Below, in pieces: positions 32,549-42,401 of a DNA stretch of 64,000 nt. Made by a program: the position numbers and the translations under genes. The first letter of the stretch is position 1. Each line of letters begins with the position of its first letter. The DNA comes from Mesorhizobium sp. CU3. Lineage in GTDB: Bacteria > Pseudomonadota > Alphaproteobacteria > Rhizobiales > Rhizobiaceae. The stretch covers positions 62,001-126,000 of the forward strand of contig NZ_VFWX01000016.1 in the NCBI RefSeq assembly GCF_006442965.1, given 5' to 3'. The notes beneath the pieces are model-generated. The model ran no database searches. It worked only from the letters and a program-made list of their open reading frames with translations, and was not told where the DNA came from.

Positions 32549-32971
32549 GTGAAACACTCGATCGGTCTCGCATTGGTTTTGCTGCTCGCCATGTGTTCTT
32601 GTAGCTTCGCCGCGAGCGATTTTCTAAGGGTATCCGTCGAGTGCCCGAACCCCGATGGCAATGGGGTTCTCAAGACCATCGATGAAAAACCCAATGGCAG
32701 CGAGTCGCGCGTATCGACGTCCTACATCGGCGGGCAAGTAGACCGAGTCACGGTGGCCAGTTCGCAAGATGGGTCGAACTTCAAGGATCGGTTCACGCTC
32801 AGCCGCTTGGCCAGCGCCGGAACGAAAGAGTTGCCAGCATTCCGCGCGTTCGAGGATCGCGCCAACGAGTTGTTGCGGTTCTTTTGCAATGCCACGCCTG
32901 AAGAAAAGCAGCGCTATCTCGATCTGCTGCAGGCCAATCGGGCCCTGCTTCAGCAGTTGAAAGCTCACTAG
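32549..32971 (+). CDS. Hypothetical exported protein
   Basis: A 140-residue protein with a signal sequence (KHSIGLALVLLLAMCSCSFA, cleavage probably before ASDF). The mature part has three cysteines (one early, in VECPNPDG; one in FFCNATPEEK) and no recognised domain. I chose GTG at 32549, which begins the signal peptide and has GGAGG upstream, over earlier in-frame starts that would put more than 70 polar residues before it. It is convergent with holC. Confidence 0.6.
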   Translation: MKHSIGLALVLLLAMCSCSFAASDFLRVSVECPNPDGNGVLKTIDEKPNGSESRVSTSYIGGQVDRVTVASSQDGSNFKDRFTLSRLASAGTKELPAFRAFEDRANELLRFFCNATPEEKQRYLDLLQANRALLQQLKAH

Positions 32972-33007
32972 GGACCCAAGCTTAATCAAACATCCCGCCG
33001 ACTGCGC

Positions 33008-33457
33008 TTAAGCCTTACGCTCCCAGCGGCGGTCGGGGGTCTGCTGCCAGTAGGTGACGACGTGGCCAGCGGCCTTGAGCGTCTTCCAATGCGTGCGCGC
33101 GCCTTCCAACTGGGCGGCGTCATGGCCGTCGAACAGGAAGACGGCGCGCTCGTAGCCGGAAAGCTCCGGCGGTGTCGCGCCGTCGACCAGGAAGCGGATC
33201 TGCGCGGCGTTGGCGTTGCCCTCGCCTGTCGTGAGCAGGATCGGCTGCTCGGACGGATAGGCCTCGCGGTCGGTGGCATGGGCGAGAAAGGAATCGTCGC
33301 GGAAAATCCACAGATGCTGGTCGAGCGCGTCGCGCCGCTCCTCGGTGCCGGTCTGGACGACCGCGCGCCAGCCGCGGTCGACGCTGCGCTCGAGCAGGCC
33401 GGGCAGCGCCTCCTCGAGAGTCGATTCGGTCAGATGGTAGAAGAGGACGTCGGCCAT
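33008..33457 (-). CDS. holC: DNA polymerase III subunit chi
   Basis: A 149-residue protein matching HolC (DNA pol III chi): MADVLFYHLTESTLEEALP at the N-terminus, WRAVVQTGTEERRDALDQHLW and a C-terminal LTTGEGNANAAQIRFLVDG / VFLFDG pattern. In the replisome chi links the clamp loader to SSB. It lies 9 bases after the pepA stop on the same strand, the usual pepA-holC pairing of alphaproteobacteria. Confidence 0.93.
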   Translation of the reverse strand: MADVLFYHLTESTLEEALPGLLERSVDRGWRAVVQTGTEERRDALDQHLWIFRDDSFLAHATDREAYPSEQPILLTTGEGNANAAQIRFLVDGATPPELSGYERAVFLFDGHDAAQLEGARTHWKTLKAAGHVVTYWQQTPDRRWERKA

Positions 33458-33466
33458 CCCGCAGCT

Positions 33467-34990
33467 CTATCCTTCGTAGTGATCACGCACTAGTCTATCG
33501 AGCAAGCGCACGCCGAAGCCCGAGCCCCAGGACTGGTTGATCTCGCTCGACGGCGCGCCCATGGCTGTGCCGGCGATGTCGAGATGCGCCCAGGGGGTGT
33601 CCTTGACGAAACGCTGCAGGAACTGGGCGGCGATGATGGCGCCGCCGTAGCGGCCGCCGATGTTCTTCATGTCGGCGTTCTTGGACTCGATCAGCTTGTC
33701 GTATTCAGGTCCGAGCGGCATGCGCCAAAGCCGCTCCTGGCTTGCCTGCCCGGCGTTGAAGAGCCGGCCGGCAAGCTCGTCATTGTTGGAGAACAGGCCG
33801 GCGTAATGCTGGCCAAGCGCGACCATGATGGCGCCGGTCAGCGTCGCCAGATTGACCATGAATTTCGGCTTGAACCGATCGTTGGCGTACCAGAGCGCGT
33901 CGGCCAGAACGAGGCGGCCTTCGGCGTCGGTGTTGAGCACCTCGATGGTCTGGCCGGACATCGAGGTGACGATGTCGCCGGGGCGCTGGGCATGGCCGTC
34001 GACAGCGTTCTCGACCAGGCCGATGACGCCGACCACATTGGCCTTCGCCTTACGCGCGGCAAGCGCATGCATCAAGCCGGTGACGGCGGCCGCGCCGCCC
34101 ATGTCGCCCTTCATGTCCTCCATGCCGGAGGCCGGCTTCATCGAATTGCCGCCGGTGTCGAAGGTGACGCCCTTGCCGATGAAGGCAACCGGCGCATCCT
34201 TGGGCTTGCCGCCCTTCCATTGCATGACGGCCATGCGGGCGCCGCGCGGCGAGCCCTGCGCCACACCAAGCAGGGAACCCATGCCGAGCTTCCTCATCTC
34301 CTTCTCGGCGAGGATCTCGACCTCGACGCCGAGCGCTTCCAGTTGCTTGACGCGGTCGGCGAATTCGACCGGACCGAGCGCATTGGCGGGTTCGTTGACA
34401 AGATCGCGGGCCAGCAGCACGCCGTCGATCACCGCCTCTTCATTGGCGAAGGCCTTCTTGGCAGCGGCGGGGTCGGCGCAGTGGATGGTCACCTTGGCGG
34501 GTTTCCGCTCGGCCTTCTTGACCTCGGACTTGTTCCCTTCGGATTGCCCGTCGTCCTTGTCCTTCCTGGTCTTGTACTTGTCGAAGGCATAGCTGCGCAA
34601 AAGAATGCCGGCGGCAAGGTTCGCCGCCTGGCGCGCATCCGGCTGCAACTCCGGCAGGTCGAGGATGACGGCAACCTCGGTCGCCTTGCGCAGCGATGCC
34701 GCGATGGCGCCGCCGAGCCTCAGCCAGGCATAATCATCGAGGCTCGCCACCTTGCCGGCGCCGATCGCCACCAGCCGGTCGAGCGAGGTGCCTTCGGGCG
34801 CCAGCACTTCGGCCGAGCTTGCGAACTTGCCGGAGAAATCCGCGACTGGAAACGCACGCGCCAATGCACCGGCGGGGTCGCAGGCCTTCGCGGCTTCGCC
34901 AAGGATGCCGCCCTCGGCCGCGAGCACGAAGATGCTGCCCTTTTTGGGCGCGGCGAATTTGGCGAAGGCAATGGTTGGTCTCGACGTCAT
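33467..34990 (-). CDS. pepA: Leucyl aminopeptidase (M17)
   Basis: A 507-residue M17 cytosol aminopeptidase. The two-metal active site is visible in the C-terminal half: FIGKGVTFDTGG (Lys and Asp ligands) and the signature NTDAEGRL in VLNTDAEGRLVLADAL. PepA removes N-terminal amino acids in the cytoplasm and in E. coli also binds DNA. An unusual Lys/Glu/Asp-rich insert (KTRKDKDDGQSEGNKSEVKK) lies around residue 150. ATG at 34990 (MTSRPTIAF) is the family start. Divergent from lptF. Confidence 0.95.
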   Translation of the reverse strand: MTSRPTIAFAKFAAPKKGSIFVLAAEGGILGEAAKACDPAGALARAFPVADFSGKFASSAEVLAPEGTSLDRLVAIGAGKVASLDDYAWLRLGGAIAASLRKATEVAVILDLPELQPDARQAANLAAGILLRSYAFDKYKTRKDKDDGQSEGNKSEVKKAERKPAKVTIHCADPAAAKKAFANEEAVIDGVLLARDLVNEPANALGPVEFADRVKQLEALGVEVEILAEKEMRKLGMGSLLGVAQGSPRGARMAVMQWKGGKPKDAPVAFIGKGVTFDTGGNSMKPASGMEDMKGDMGGAAAVTGLMHALAARKAKANVVGVIGLVENAVDGHAQRPGDIVTSMSGQTIEVLNTDAEGRLVLADALWYANDRFKPKFMVNLATLTGAIMVALGQHYAGLFSNNDELAGRLFNAGQASQERLWRMPLGPEYDKLIESKNADMKNIGGRYGGAIIAAQFLQRFVKDTPWAHLDIAGTAMGAPSSEINQSWGSGFGVRLLDRLVRDHYEG

Positions 34991-35351
34991 CAGGTCCTGC
35001 TTTCGGGGATGGCCGCAAGTGTCGGCAAGGTAATTTGAGCAAGCGCGAGCTTTGGCAAGCGTGCGCGACATTTGGTCGTTTTCACCCATTTGGCAAGACT
35101 TTGGCCGAAATCGCGGTCTATACCAGCGCCGAAAATGCCGCAGGATTCGTCGCGGCACGACGTAAGCCTCCTGCCGCAACATGCTGTTAACCATCAATGT
35201 TTCGTATTTCTTATCGATTGGCGCTCAGACTCCGGCGCGCCGGGGGGCGACAAAGCGGAGCGAGCGCCGATGACCCAGTTGTGCGGGCGCCGCCGGATCA
35301 CTATTTTGTCCGCGGGCATGATGCCGTTCGGCAAGATCGAGAAAAGCCTTC
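34991..35351. promoter_or_regulatory. Divergent pepA/lptF intergenic region
   Basis: 361 bases with no credible gene; it holds the promoters for pepA (left) and the lptF operon (right). A TTAACCAT octamer at 35187-35194 matches a CtrA half-site, and the surrounding stretch (35180-35220) is the most AT-rich part. I cannot assign -35/-10 boxes reliably. Confidence 0.35.
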
Positions 35352-36551
35352 ATGAAGGTCGTTGAACGCTACATCATGCGTCGCGCGCTGGCGATGTTCC
35401 TGGCGGCGCTGGTCTGGACGCTGGCGATCGTGTGGACGACGCAAGTGCTGGCCAAGATCGACCTCGTCACCGACAACGGCCAGTCGGCACTGACCTTCTT
35501 CGAGGTCGCCGCGCTCATTATCCCTTCGATCATCCCGATCGTCGTGCCGTTCGCGCTGGTGGTCGCGGTGGCGCAGACGCTCTCCGCCATGAACACCGAT
35601 TCGGAGCTGGCGGTGCTGAGCGCCGCCGGCGCATCGCGCTGGACCATCGCGCGGCCGATCCTTTTGCTGGCGCTTGCTGCCTGCGCCTTCTCCTTCGTCG
35701 TCGACAACGGCATCGATCCCTATGCCCGGCAGAAGAATCGCCAGTTGGTCGCGGCCTCGCGCGCCGATCTTTTGTCGCTGATCATCCAGGAGGGCACGTT
35801 CCGCAAGATCGACGAGGGGCTCTATCTGCAGATCGGCGAGCGGCTTCCCGGCAACAGGCTGGGCGGCATCTTCGTCGCCGATTCGCGCGAGGAAGGCGCA
35901 AGCCTCGTCTACTACGCCAAGTCCGGCAGCATCGTCGAACAGAAGGGCGAGAAGGTCTTGATGATGAATGACGGCGTCATCAACCGCAAATCGCTGACCG
36001 GCGACCTCTCCGTCATCCGCTTCACCTCCTATGCGTTCGACATGTCGGCTTTCCTGTCTGCAGCCAACGACATCACGCTTTTGCCCAAGGACCGCACGAC
36101 GCAATATCTGCTCAATCCGGACCCCAACGACAAGATGTACCAGCGCGAACCGGGCAGCTACCGGGGCGAGCTCAACCAGCGCTTCTCGGAATGGAGCTAT
36201 TCGCTGGTGTTTGCGCTCATCGCGCTGGCCGTCGCCGGCGACGCGCGCTCGCACCGCGAGGCGCGAATCCACCCGCTGATCACCGCCATCGCCATAGCGC
36301 TTTTCGTGCGCTGGATCGGATTCTTCGTGGCGGGCAAGGCCGACAAGGTCTGGTACTTCGTCTATCTGCTCTACGCCGTACCGCTTACCGCTACCGCGGT
36401 TTCGATCTGGTTCATCGTTTCCTCGCGTACCATGGAACTGCCCACCGCCTGGGCCGACTGGCTGACCAACCTCGCCGGCCGAGTCAGCAATTCATGGTCG
36501 GCGCTGAAGCTGTGGCTCGTCCGGCGCAGCGCTTCCGGCCAGGGAGCCTGA
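35352..36551 (+). CDS. lptF: LPS export ABC transporter permease LptF
   Basis: A 399-residue YjgP/YjgQ-family permease. It starts MKVVERYIMRRALAMFLAAL and has three N-terminal and three C-terminal membrane helices around a large periplasmic beta-jellyroll (about residues 100-290). LptF and LptG form the membrane part of the LptB2FG complex that pulls LPS from the inner membrane to the periplasmic bridge. It leads lptF-lptG-lptD-surA-pdxA-rsmA; 3 bases separate it from lptG. Confidence 0.95.
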   Translation: MKVVERYIMRRALAMFLAALVWTLAIVWTTQVLAKIDLVTDNGQSALTFFEVAALIIPSIIPIVVPFALVVAVAQTLSAMNTDSELAVLSAAGASRWTIARPILLLALAACAFSFVVDNGIDPYARQKNRQLVAASRADLLSLIIQEGTFRKIDEGLYLQIGERLPGNRLGGIFVADSREEGASLVYYAKSGSIVEQKGEKVLMMNDGVINRKSLTGDLSVIRFTSYAFDMSAFLSAANDITLLPKDRTTQYLLNPDPNDKMYQREPGSYRGELNQRFSEWSYSLVFALIALAVAGDARSHREARIHPLITAIAIALFVRWIGFFVAGKADKVWYFVYLLYAVPLTATAVSIWFIVSSRTMELPTAWADWLTNLAGRVSNSWSALKLWLVRRSASGQGA

Positions 36552-36554
36552 GCA

Positions 36555-37637
36555 ATGGGCTGGACGCTTGGCCGTTATTTCTTCTTTCGCTACGTCACCA
36601 TCACGATCTGGTTCTTTTTGGGCCTGCTGGCGCTGGTGTTCCTGATCGACTTCACCGAGCTTTCCGGCCGCACCACCGGCCTGCCCGGCTTCACTTACGG
36701 CACCGCCTTCGCCATTTCGGCGCTGCGGATGCCGATGATCATGCTGCAGACCGTGCCCTTCGTCGGGCTGTTCTCGGCGATGGCGACGCTGGTGTCGCTC
36801 AATCGTCGCTACGAGCTGGTGATCGCGCGCTCGGCCGGCGTCTCGGCCTGGCAGTTCCTGTTTCCCTGCTGCGTCGGCGCGCTGATGTTCGGCGTTCTGT
36901 CGGTAGCCGTGATCAATCCGATCGCGGCGCACGGCTTTTCCTGGTCCGAGCAGATGGAGAACGACCTCAGGGCCGGCAAATCGAATGCCGTCACCACCAC
37001 CGAGACGCCCTGGCTGAGGCAGAAGACTGATTCGGGCGACACCATCATCGGCGCCCGCGCCATCCTCAACCAGGGGCTGGAGATGGCGGACGCGGTATTT
37101 TTCATCCTCGACCAGCAAGGCAACATCGCCGAGCGCAAGGATGCCGCCAAGGCTTTCCTGCGCGAGGGCTACTGGGACCTGCAGGACGTCAAGATCTTCA
37201 AGGGCGGCAATATCCAGACGCTGGCGTCCGACAAGGTGGCGACGAATCTGCGGCCGGAATTCGTGCAAGAGCGCCTGGCGCGCCCCGAAACCATCCCTTT
37301 CTACGAGCTGCCGCGCAAGATCGAGGTTGCCCGCTCGTTCGGGCTCAAGGCAAATGCCTTCGCCATGCAGTTTGATTCGCTGGTGGCGTTGCCGTTCCTG
37401 CTGGTGGCCATGACACTGATTGCGGCAACAGTTTCAATGCGATTTGCGCGAATGGGGCAGTCGGCAACGATGATTCTGGGTGGCGTCGTGGCCGGGTTTC
37501 TGCTTTATGTCGTTTCGGTACTGGTCAAGGCATTCGGTGTCGCCGGATTCGTGCCTACAATGGTGGCTGCATGGGTTCCGGTTGTCGTGGCTATGTTCTT
37601 TGGGGTGACATTTCTGCTATACAAGGAAGACGGCTAG
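36555..37637 (+). CDS. lptG: LPS export ABC transporter permease LptG
   Basis: A 360-residue partner of LptF with the same layout: N-terminal helices (YFFFRYVTITIWFFLGLLALVF), a periplasmic jellyroll, and C-terminal helices with FLLVAMTLIAATVSMRFAR and GGVVAGFLLYVVSVLVKAFG. Together they form the substrate gate of the LPS extractor. Its stop overlaps the probable GTG start of lptD, coupling the inner-membrane and outer-membrane parts of the pathway. Confidence 0.95.
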   Translation: MGWTLGRYFFFRYVTITIWFFLGLLALVFLIDFTELSGRTTGLPGFTYGTAFAISALRMPMIMLQTVPFVGLFSAMATLVSLNRRYELVIARSAGVSAWQFLFPCCVGALMFGVLSVAVINPIAAHGFSWSEQMENDLRAGKSNAVTTTETPWLRQKTDSGDTIIGARAILNQGLEMADAVFFILDQQGNIAERKDAAKAFLREGYWDLQDVKIFKGGNIQTLASDKVATNLRPEFVQERLARPETIPFYELPRKIEVARSFGLKANAFAMQFDSLVALPFLLVAMTLIAATVSMRFARMGQSATMILGGVVAGFLLYVVSVLVKAFGVAGFVPTMVAAWVPVVVAMFFGVTFLLYKEDG

Positions 37638-40048
37638 TGAGGGAGGCTGGTTTGCGCAGCCATAGGCAGGCCGGTTTGGCACGCCTTTATGGGGCGACCG
37701 CCTTGGCATGTCTTTTCGCTTGCGCGGTGCCGACTGCACCGGCGCTGGCGCAGGTCGTTACTGCCAAAGCCGTCCCGTCCGGCACGCAGATGCTGCTGGC
37801 CGCCGACACGCTGGTCTACGACAACGACAAGCACACGGTGACCGCCGTCGGCGGCGTCCAGATCGATTATGGCGGCAACAAGCTGGTGGCCCAGCGCGTG
37901 GTCTACAACCGCGACACAAAGCGCCTCGTTGCCAGCGGCGCCGTCGAGCTGATCAACAGCGACGGCACCAAGATCAATTCCGACCACATGGACATCACCG
38001 ACGACTTCGCCGACGGCTTTGCCAACGCGCTGCGCGTCGAGACGATCGACAAGGCCTATTTCGCCGCCGAGAGCGCCGAGCGCATGGGCGGTGTGCTGAC
38101 CACCTTCCACAACGGCGTCTACACCGCCTGCGAGCCGTGCGAGGACAAGCCCGACAAGGCGCCGACCTGGCGCGTCAAGGCGCGCAAGATCATCTGGAAC
38201 GGCGAGAAGAAAACCGTCCGCTTCGAGAATGCGAATTTCGAATTCTTCGGCTTCCCGCTCGCCTATCTGCCGGCTTTCGAGATCGCCGACCCGACGGTGA
38301 AGCGCAAGAGCGGCTTCCTCTTGCCCGGCATCGTCTTCAACAGCCACCTCGGCACCGGCGTGAAGATTCCGTATTACTTCGCCCTGTCGCCGACCTACGA
38401 CCTGACCGTCACCGGCACCGGCTATACCAAGCAGGGTTTCCTCGGCGAGGCCGAGTGGCGCCAGCGCTTCAACAACGGCCAGTACACGCTGAAGATCGCC
38501 GGCATCAACCAGCAGGATCCCGGCGCCTTCGTCGATGAAAACGGCTACAACGTGAATTCGGGGCCGCAAAACGATCCGAACAAGTTCCGCGGCATGATGG
38601 GCACCAAAGGGCAGTTCGCCATCAACGAGCGCTGGAATTTCGGTTGGGACGTGCTGGTGCAGACCGACAAGGAATTCTCGCGCACCTACAATATCGACGG
38701 CTACAGCGACCTTATTCATCAATCGTCGATCTATCTGACCGGATTGAGCGACCGCAATTACTTCGACGTGCGCGCCATGCGCTTCGAAGTGCAGGAAGAC
38801 ACGCTCTCCAGCGATCCGACGGCGCGCGCGGCCAAGCAGCCCTGGGTGCTGCCGTCGTTCGACTATGCCTATATCCCCGACATGTCGGTGGCCGGCGGCC
38901 AGCTGTCGCTCAACGTCAACGCGCGCGTCATCAGCCGCAACCGGCTGGACGCGGTGCTGGCTGATAGTGCGGTTCCCACCTCGATCAACAATGTGCGCGG
39001 CATCGAGGGCGAGTCCAGCCGGCTCACCGCCGAGGCCGAGTGGAAGCGCACATTTACCACCGACGACGGCCTGCAGTTGACCCCGTTGCTCGCGTTCCGC
39101 GGCGATGCGGGCTATGTCGACGCCAATTCGGCTTCGATCGCCGCGGTCAACCAGATGGCCACCAATCTCGGCGAGAGCGTCGATATGCGGTCGTCCTTGG
39201 CCCGTTACATGGCCACACTCGGCCTCGATATGCGCTGGCCGCTTCTGTTCTCGATGGCGAACTCCAGCCACATTCTGGAACCGACAGCGCAGGTCTTCGT
39301 GCGCCCGAACGAGCAGTATGTCGGCGGCCTGGCCATTCCGAACGAGGACGCCCAGAGCTTCGTCTTCGACGCCACCACCCTGTTCGAGCGCGACAAGTTC
39401 TCCGGCTACGACCGCATCGAAGGCGGCACGCGCGCCAATGTCGGCTTCCGCTATTCCGGCTCGTATGACGGCGGCTGGAGCACCAACGCCATCTTCGGCC
39501 AATCCTATCAGTTGGCGGGACAAAACTCATTCGACGCGCCGGATCTGGTCAATGTCGGCGCCTATTCAGGCCTGCAGACAACCAAATCCGACTATGTCGG
39601 CCTGGTTGGCTTCAACAGCCCGAGCGGATTCTCCGGTTCGGTCAGCGGCCGTTTCGACGAGGACACCTTCGAAGTCAGGCGTGCCGAACTGAAGGCCGCC
39701 TATTCCAGCACGCCGATATCGCTCAGCGCCAAATACGCCTTCATCCAGGCACAGCCGCTCTATGGCTTCACCACCGACCGCCATGAAGTCACGCTCGGCG
39801 CCTCGACGCATCTCAACGAGAACTGGCGCCTCTTCGGCACCGGCACCTACGATATCGAGCAGAACGTGCTGGTCAATGACGGCGTCGGATTTGCCTATAA
39901 CGATTCCTGCTTCACCTATATCATGACCTATTCGCAGACCCGCGATACCGTCACCAAGGAGTTGTCGCAGAACATCGGCTTCAACCTGTCGTTCCGCACG
40001 CTTGGCGATTTCGGATCCTCGACCAAGTCCGTCGATACCATCCAGTAG
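37637..40048 (+). CDS. lptD: LPS-assembly protein LptD
   Basis: An outer-membrane LPS inserter of about 803 residues. A signal peptide (LACLFACAVPTAPALAQ) is followed by an OstA-type jellyroll (LAADTLVYDNDKHTVTAVGGV, VASGAVELINSDGTKINSD) and then a very large beta barrel with many short aromatic-rich strands to the end. The start is uncertain: GTG at 37637 overlaps the lptG stop and has AAGGAAG upstream; TTG at 37652 has GGGAGG five bases upstream. Both give the same signal peptide. Confidence 0.93.
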   Translation: MREAGLRSHRQAGLARLYGATALACLFACAVPTAPALAQVVTAKAVPSGTQMLLAADTLVYDNDKHTVTAVGGVQIDYGGNKLVAQRVVYNRDTKRLVASGAVELINSDGTKINSDHMDITDDFADGFANALRVETIDKAYFAAESAERMGGVLTTFHNGVYTACEPCEDKPDKAPTWRVKARKIIWNGEKKTVRFENANFEFFGFPLAYLPAFEIADPTVKRKSGFLLPGIVFNSHLGTGVKIPYYFALSPTYDLTVTGTGYTKQGFLGEAEWRQRFNNGQYTLKIAGINQQDPGAFVDENGYNVNSGPQNDPNKFRGMMGTKGQFAINERWNFGWDVLVQTDKEFSRTYNIDGYSDLIHQSSIYLTGLSDRNYFDVRAMRFEVQEDTLSSDPTARAAKQPWVLPSFDYAYIPDMSVAGGQLSLNVNARVISRNRLDAVLADSAVPTSINNVRGIEGESSRLTAEAEWKRTFTTDDGLQLTPLLAFRGDAGYVDANSASIAAVNQMATNLGESVDMRSSLARYMATLGLDMRWPLLFSMANSSHILEPTAQVFVRPNEQYVGGLAIPNEDAQSFVFDATTLFERDKFSGYDRIEGGTRANVGFRYSGSYDGGWSTNAIFGQSYQLAGQNSFDAPDLVNVGAYSGLQTTKSDYVGLVGFNSPSGFSGSVSGRFDEDTFEVRRAELKAAYSSTPISLSAKYAFIQAQPLYGFTTDRHEVTLGASTHLNENWRLFGTGTYDIEQNVLVNDGVGFAYNDSCFTYIMTYSQTRDTVTKELSQNIGFNLSFRTLGDFGSSTKSVDTIQ

Positions 40049-40251
40049 AGCCTGCCGGTGGCCGTGTCGCCGACATATCGGCGCCGCGGGTCTTGATTTG
40101 GCGCGCGATCCCTCGAAAATGGCTTGATTCCGGGGTTGGGTACCGGCGACATCGTTTCGCCGCATAGGCCGGGCATGGGGTTGGCCACGTGGCGCATGCG
40201 TTCGGAGGGACGCGCGGCGCCAAGCGTGGCGGGAAAATGGGGAAGGTTAAG

Positions 40252-41175
40252 ATGAGGAAATACCTGTTTTCGGCAGGCCTGGCACTGCTGGTGGCGGCAA
40301 CCTCGGTTTCGGTGACGGCCTCTGTTCAGCCTGCTTTCGCGGCGCAGATCAAGTATATCGTCAACGACATACCGATCACGACCGGCGATATCCAGCATCG
40401 GGCCGCCTTCTTCAAGCTACAGCACAAGAAGGGCGATGCCGCGCAGGAGATGATCGACCAGACGCTGCGGTTGGCCGAGGCCAAGCGGCTCGGCATCCGC
40501 ATCACCGATCAGCAGGTCGACGCGGCCTATCAGCGCTTTGCCTCTGGCAACAAGATGCCGCTGGCCAAGCTCGACGCCATCATGGCGCAATCGGGCGTCA
40601 CCAAGGAGCACTTCAAGGAATTCATCCGCGCGCAGATGGCCTGGAACCAGGCGCTCGGCGCCCGCTACCGTTCGGGCGAAGGCGGCTCGGTGACCGAGCA
40701 GGACGCCGTGCGGCGCATGCTGGACAAGGGCGGCGCCAAGCCCACCGCCATGGAATACATGCTGCAGCAGGTGATCTTCGTCGTGCCGGCCGCAGAGCGC
40801 TCCGCCACGCTTGCCAAGCGCAAGCGCGAAGCCGACGCGATGCGCGCGCGCTTCAACGGTTGCACCACCACGCGCGAATTCGCCAAGGGGCTGATCGACG
40901 TCACCGTACGCGATCTCGGCCGGGTGCTGGCGCCGCAATTGCCGACCGACTGGGCCGACCAGATCAAGGCGACCAAGGTCGGCGGCGCGACGCCGACGCG
41001 CGAGACCGAGCGTGGCGTCGAGTTCATCGGTATCTGCTCCTCGCGGGAGGTTTCCGACGATAAGGCGGCGCAGATGGTTTTCCAGGCCGAAGGCAGCAAC
41101 GACAAGGACGCCGACGAGCTCAGCAAGAAATATGTCGCCGAGCTGCGCCAGAAGGCCAAGATCGTCGAACGCTAG
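40252..41175 (+). CDS. surA: SurA N-terminal-domain periplasmic chaperone/peptidylprolyl isomerase
   Basis: A 307-residue exported protein (signal peptide MRKYLFSAGLALLVAATSVS..., cleavage after AFA). The SurA N-terminal domain is clear: IKYIVNDIPITTGDIQHRAAFF, then EMIDQTLRLAEAKRLGI and MAQSGVTKEHFKEFIRAQMAW. SurA delivers outer-membrane proteins to BAM. It is shorter than the E. coli protein and at most one degenerate parvulin domain remains in the C-terminal part. Its place after lptD fits, since LptD is a SurA client. Confidence 0.88.
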   Translation: MRKYLFSAGLALLVAATSVSVTASVQPAFAAQIKYIVNDIPITTGDIQHRAAFFKLQHKKGDAAQEMIDQTLRLAEAKRLGIRITDQQVDAAYQRFASGNKMPLAKLDAIMAQSGVTKEHFKEFIRAQMAWNQALGARYRSGEGGSVTEQDAVRRMLDKGGAKPTAMEYMLQQVIFVVPAAERSATLAKRKREADAMRARFNGCTTTREFAKGLIDVTVRDLGRVLAPQLPTDWADQIKATKVGGATPTRETERGVEFIGICSSREVSDDKAAQMVFQAEGSNDKDADELSKKYVAELRQKAKIVER

Positions 41176-41198
41176 GACGTCCGGACTGCCAAGGAAGC

Positions 41199-41273
41199 GT
41201 GAAGCGGTTTCATCTGTAACTGCGTCAAAAACAGGGGATAGAGCGGTCGTTTCGTGAACGACGATCCGCTCTC
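41199..41273. repeat. Dispersed palindromic element, copy 3 (families B and C, shortened)
   Basis: Aligns with the element at 30660-30763: GTGAAGCGGTTT, then ACTGCGTCAAAAACA, then a hairpin AGAGCGG (41240-41246) / CCGCTCT (41266-41272) with CGTT/AACG inside. The left half of the first hairpin is missing. It lies 23 bases after the surA stop. Confidence 0.8.
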
Positions 41274-41357
41274 AAGCGGCAGGGTTCGACGCGTGCCTCG
41301 TCACGGCAACATATCCGAGATTTGCCTGCGCGCGGGCTGCGCGATCGGCGAGCTCGC

Positions 41358-42392
41358 ATGAGCGCTCAGAAGACCGATGCGCCGCTGGCGCTCAGCGTCG
41401 GCGATCCCTCCGGCATCGGGCCGGAGATCGCCATCGCCGCCTGGCAGGCGGGTGACAGCGCCGGCGTGCCGCCCTTCTACCTGCTTGCCGACCCTGCCCT
41501 GATCGAGGCGCGGGCGCGCCGGCTCGGCGCCGCGGTGACGATCGCCGAGACACTGCCAGGACAAGCCGCGCACCACTTCCATCGCGCGCTGCCCATCGTG
41601 CCGCTCGACGCCCGCCACAGCGACCGGCCGGGAGAACCGGACACCGCCAATGCCGCCGGCACCATCGAGGCGATCGACCGCGCCGTGGCCGACTGTTTCG
41701 CTGGCCGCGCCGCGGCCGTCGTCACCTGCCCGATCGCCAAAAAGCCGCTCTACGACGCCGGCTTCCGCTTTCCCGGCCACACCGAATACCTGGCGCATCT
41801 GGCTTCGCGTCATACCGGCACGGAGGTGACGCCGGTGATGCTCTTGGCCGGGCCTGAATTGCGCACTGTTCCGGTGACCATACACATCCCGCTGGCGGAT
41901 GTGCCGAAGGTACTGACGACGGAGTTGATCGTCGCCACCGCGCGCGTCACGGCGGCAGATCTCAAGAGCCGCTTCGGGATCGCGCGACCGCGGCTGGCGA
42001 TTGCGGGGCTCAATCCGCATGCCGGAGAAGGCGGCGCCATGGGCCAGGAGGATGCCGCGATCGTCGCCCCGGCCGTCGAGGTGTTGAAGGCGCAAGGCAT
42101 CGAGGCGGTCGGACCGCTGCCGGCCGACACGATGTTCCACCCGCGTGCGCGGGCCGGCTATGACGCAGCACTTTGCATGTATCACGACCAGGCGCTGATC
42201 CCGGCCAAGACGCTGGCCTTCGACGAGGCGGTCAACGTCACGCTCGGCCTGCCCTTCATCCGCACCTCGCCCGACCACGGCACCGCTTTCGACATCGCCG
42301 GCAGGAGCATCGCGCGCGCCGACAGCCTGATCGCGGCGCTCAGGCTGGCGCGCCGGCTGGCCGACAGCGGCCGCCAGGCCGCCGCGGCATGA
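41358..42392 (+). CDS. pdxA: 4-hydroxythreonine-4-phosphate dehydrogenase
   Basis: A 344-residue PdxA. This enzyme oxidises 4-phosphohydroxy-L-threonine in the DXP-dependent pyridoxal phosphate pathway. Visible are ALSVGDPSGIGPEI at the N-terminus, FPGHTEYLA, GLNPHAGEGG and a metal-site MYHDQALIPAK, all family hallmarks. ATG at 41358 (MSAQKTDAPLAL) is used; a TTG twelve codons upstream is less likely. It sits between surA and rsmA, the conserved proteobacterial order, separated from surA by a repeat element. Confidence 0.95.
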   Translation: MSAQKTDAPLALSVGDPSGIGPEIAIAAWQAGDSAGVPPFYLLADPALIEARARRLGAAVTIAETLPGQAAHHFHRALPIVPLDARHSDRPGEPDTANAAGTIEAIDRAVADCFAGRAAAVVTCPIAKKPLYDAGFRFPGHTEYLAHLASRHTGTEVTPVMLLAGPELRTVPVTIHIPLADVPKVLTTELIVATARVTAADLKSRFGIARPRLAIAGLNPHAGEGGAMGQEDAAIVAPAVEVLKAQGIEAVGPLPADTMFHPRARAGYDAALCMYHDQALIPAKTLAFDEAVNVTLGLPFIRTSPDHGTAFDIAGRSIARADSLIAALRLARRLADSGRQAAAA

Positions 42393-42401
42393 GGATCTGA
42401 T

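Noticed and set aside
35187..35194. CtrA-controlled promoter upstream of lptF
   Set aside because: Only one TTAACCAT half-site; such octamers occur by chance, so it is not called as a feature of its own.
37634..39523. 629-codon minus-strand frame
   Set aside because: Antisense to lptD; low-complexity Val/Ala/Asp/Glu shadow with no recognisable domain.
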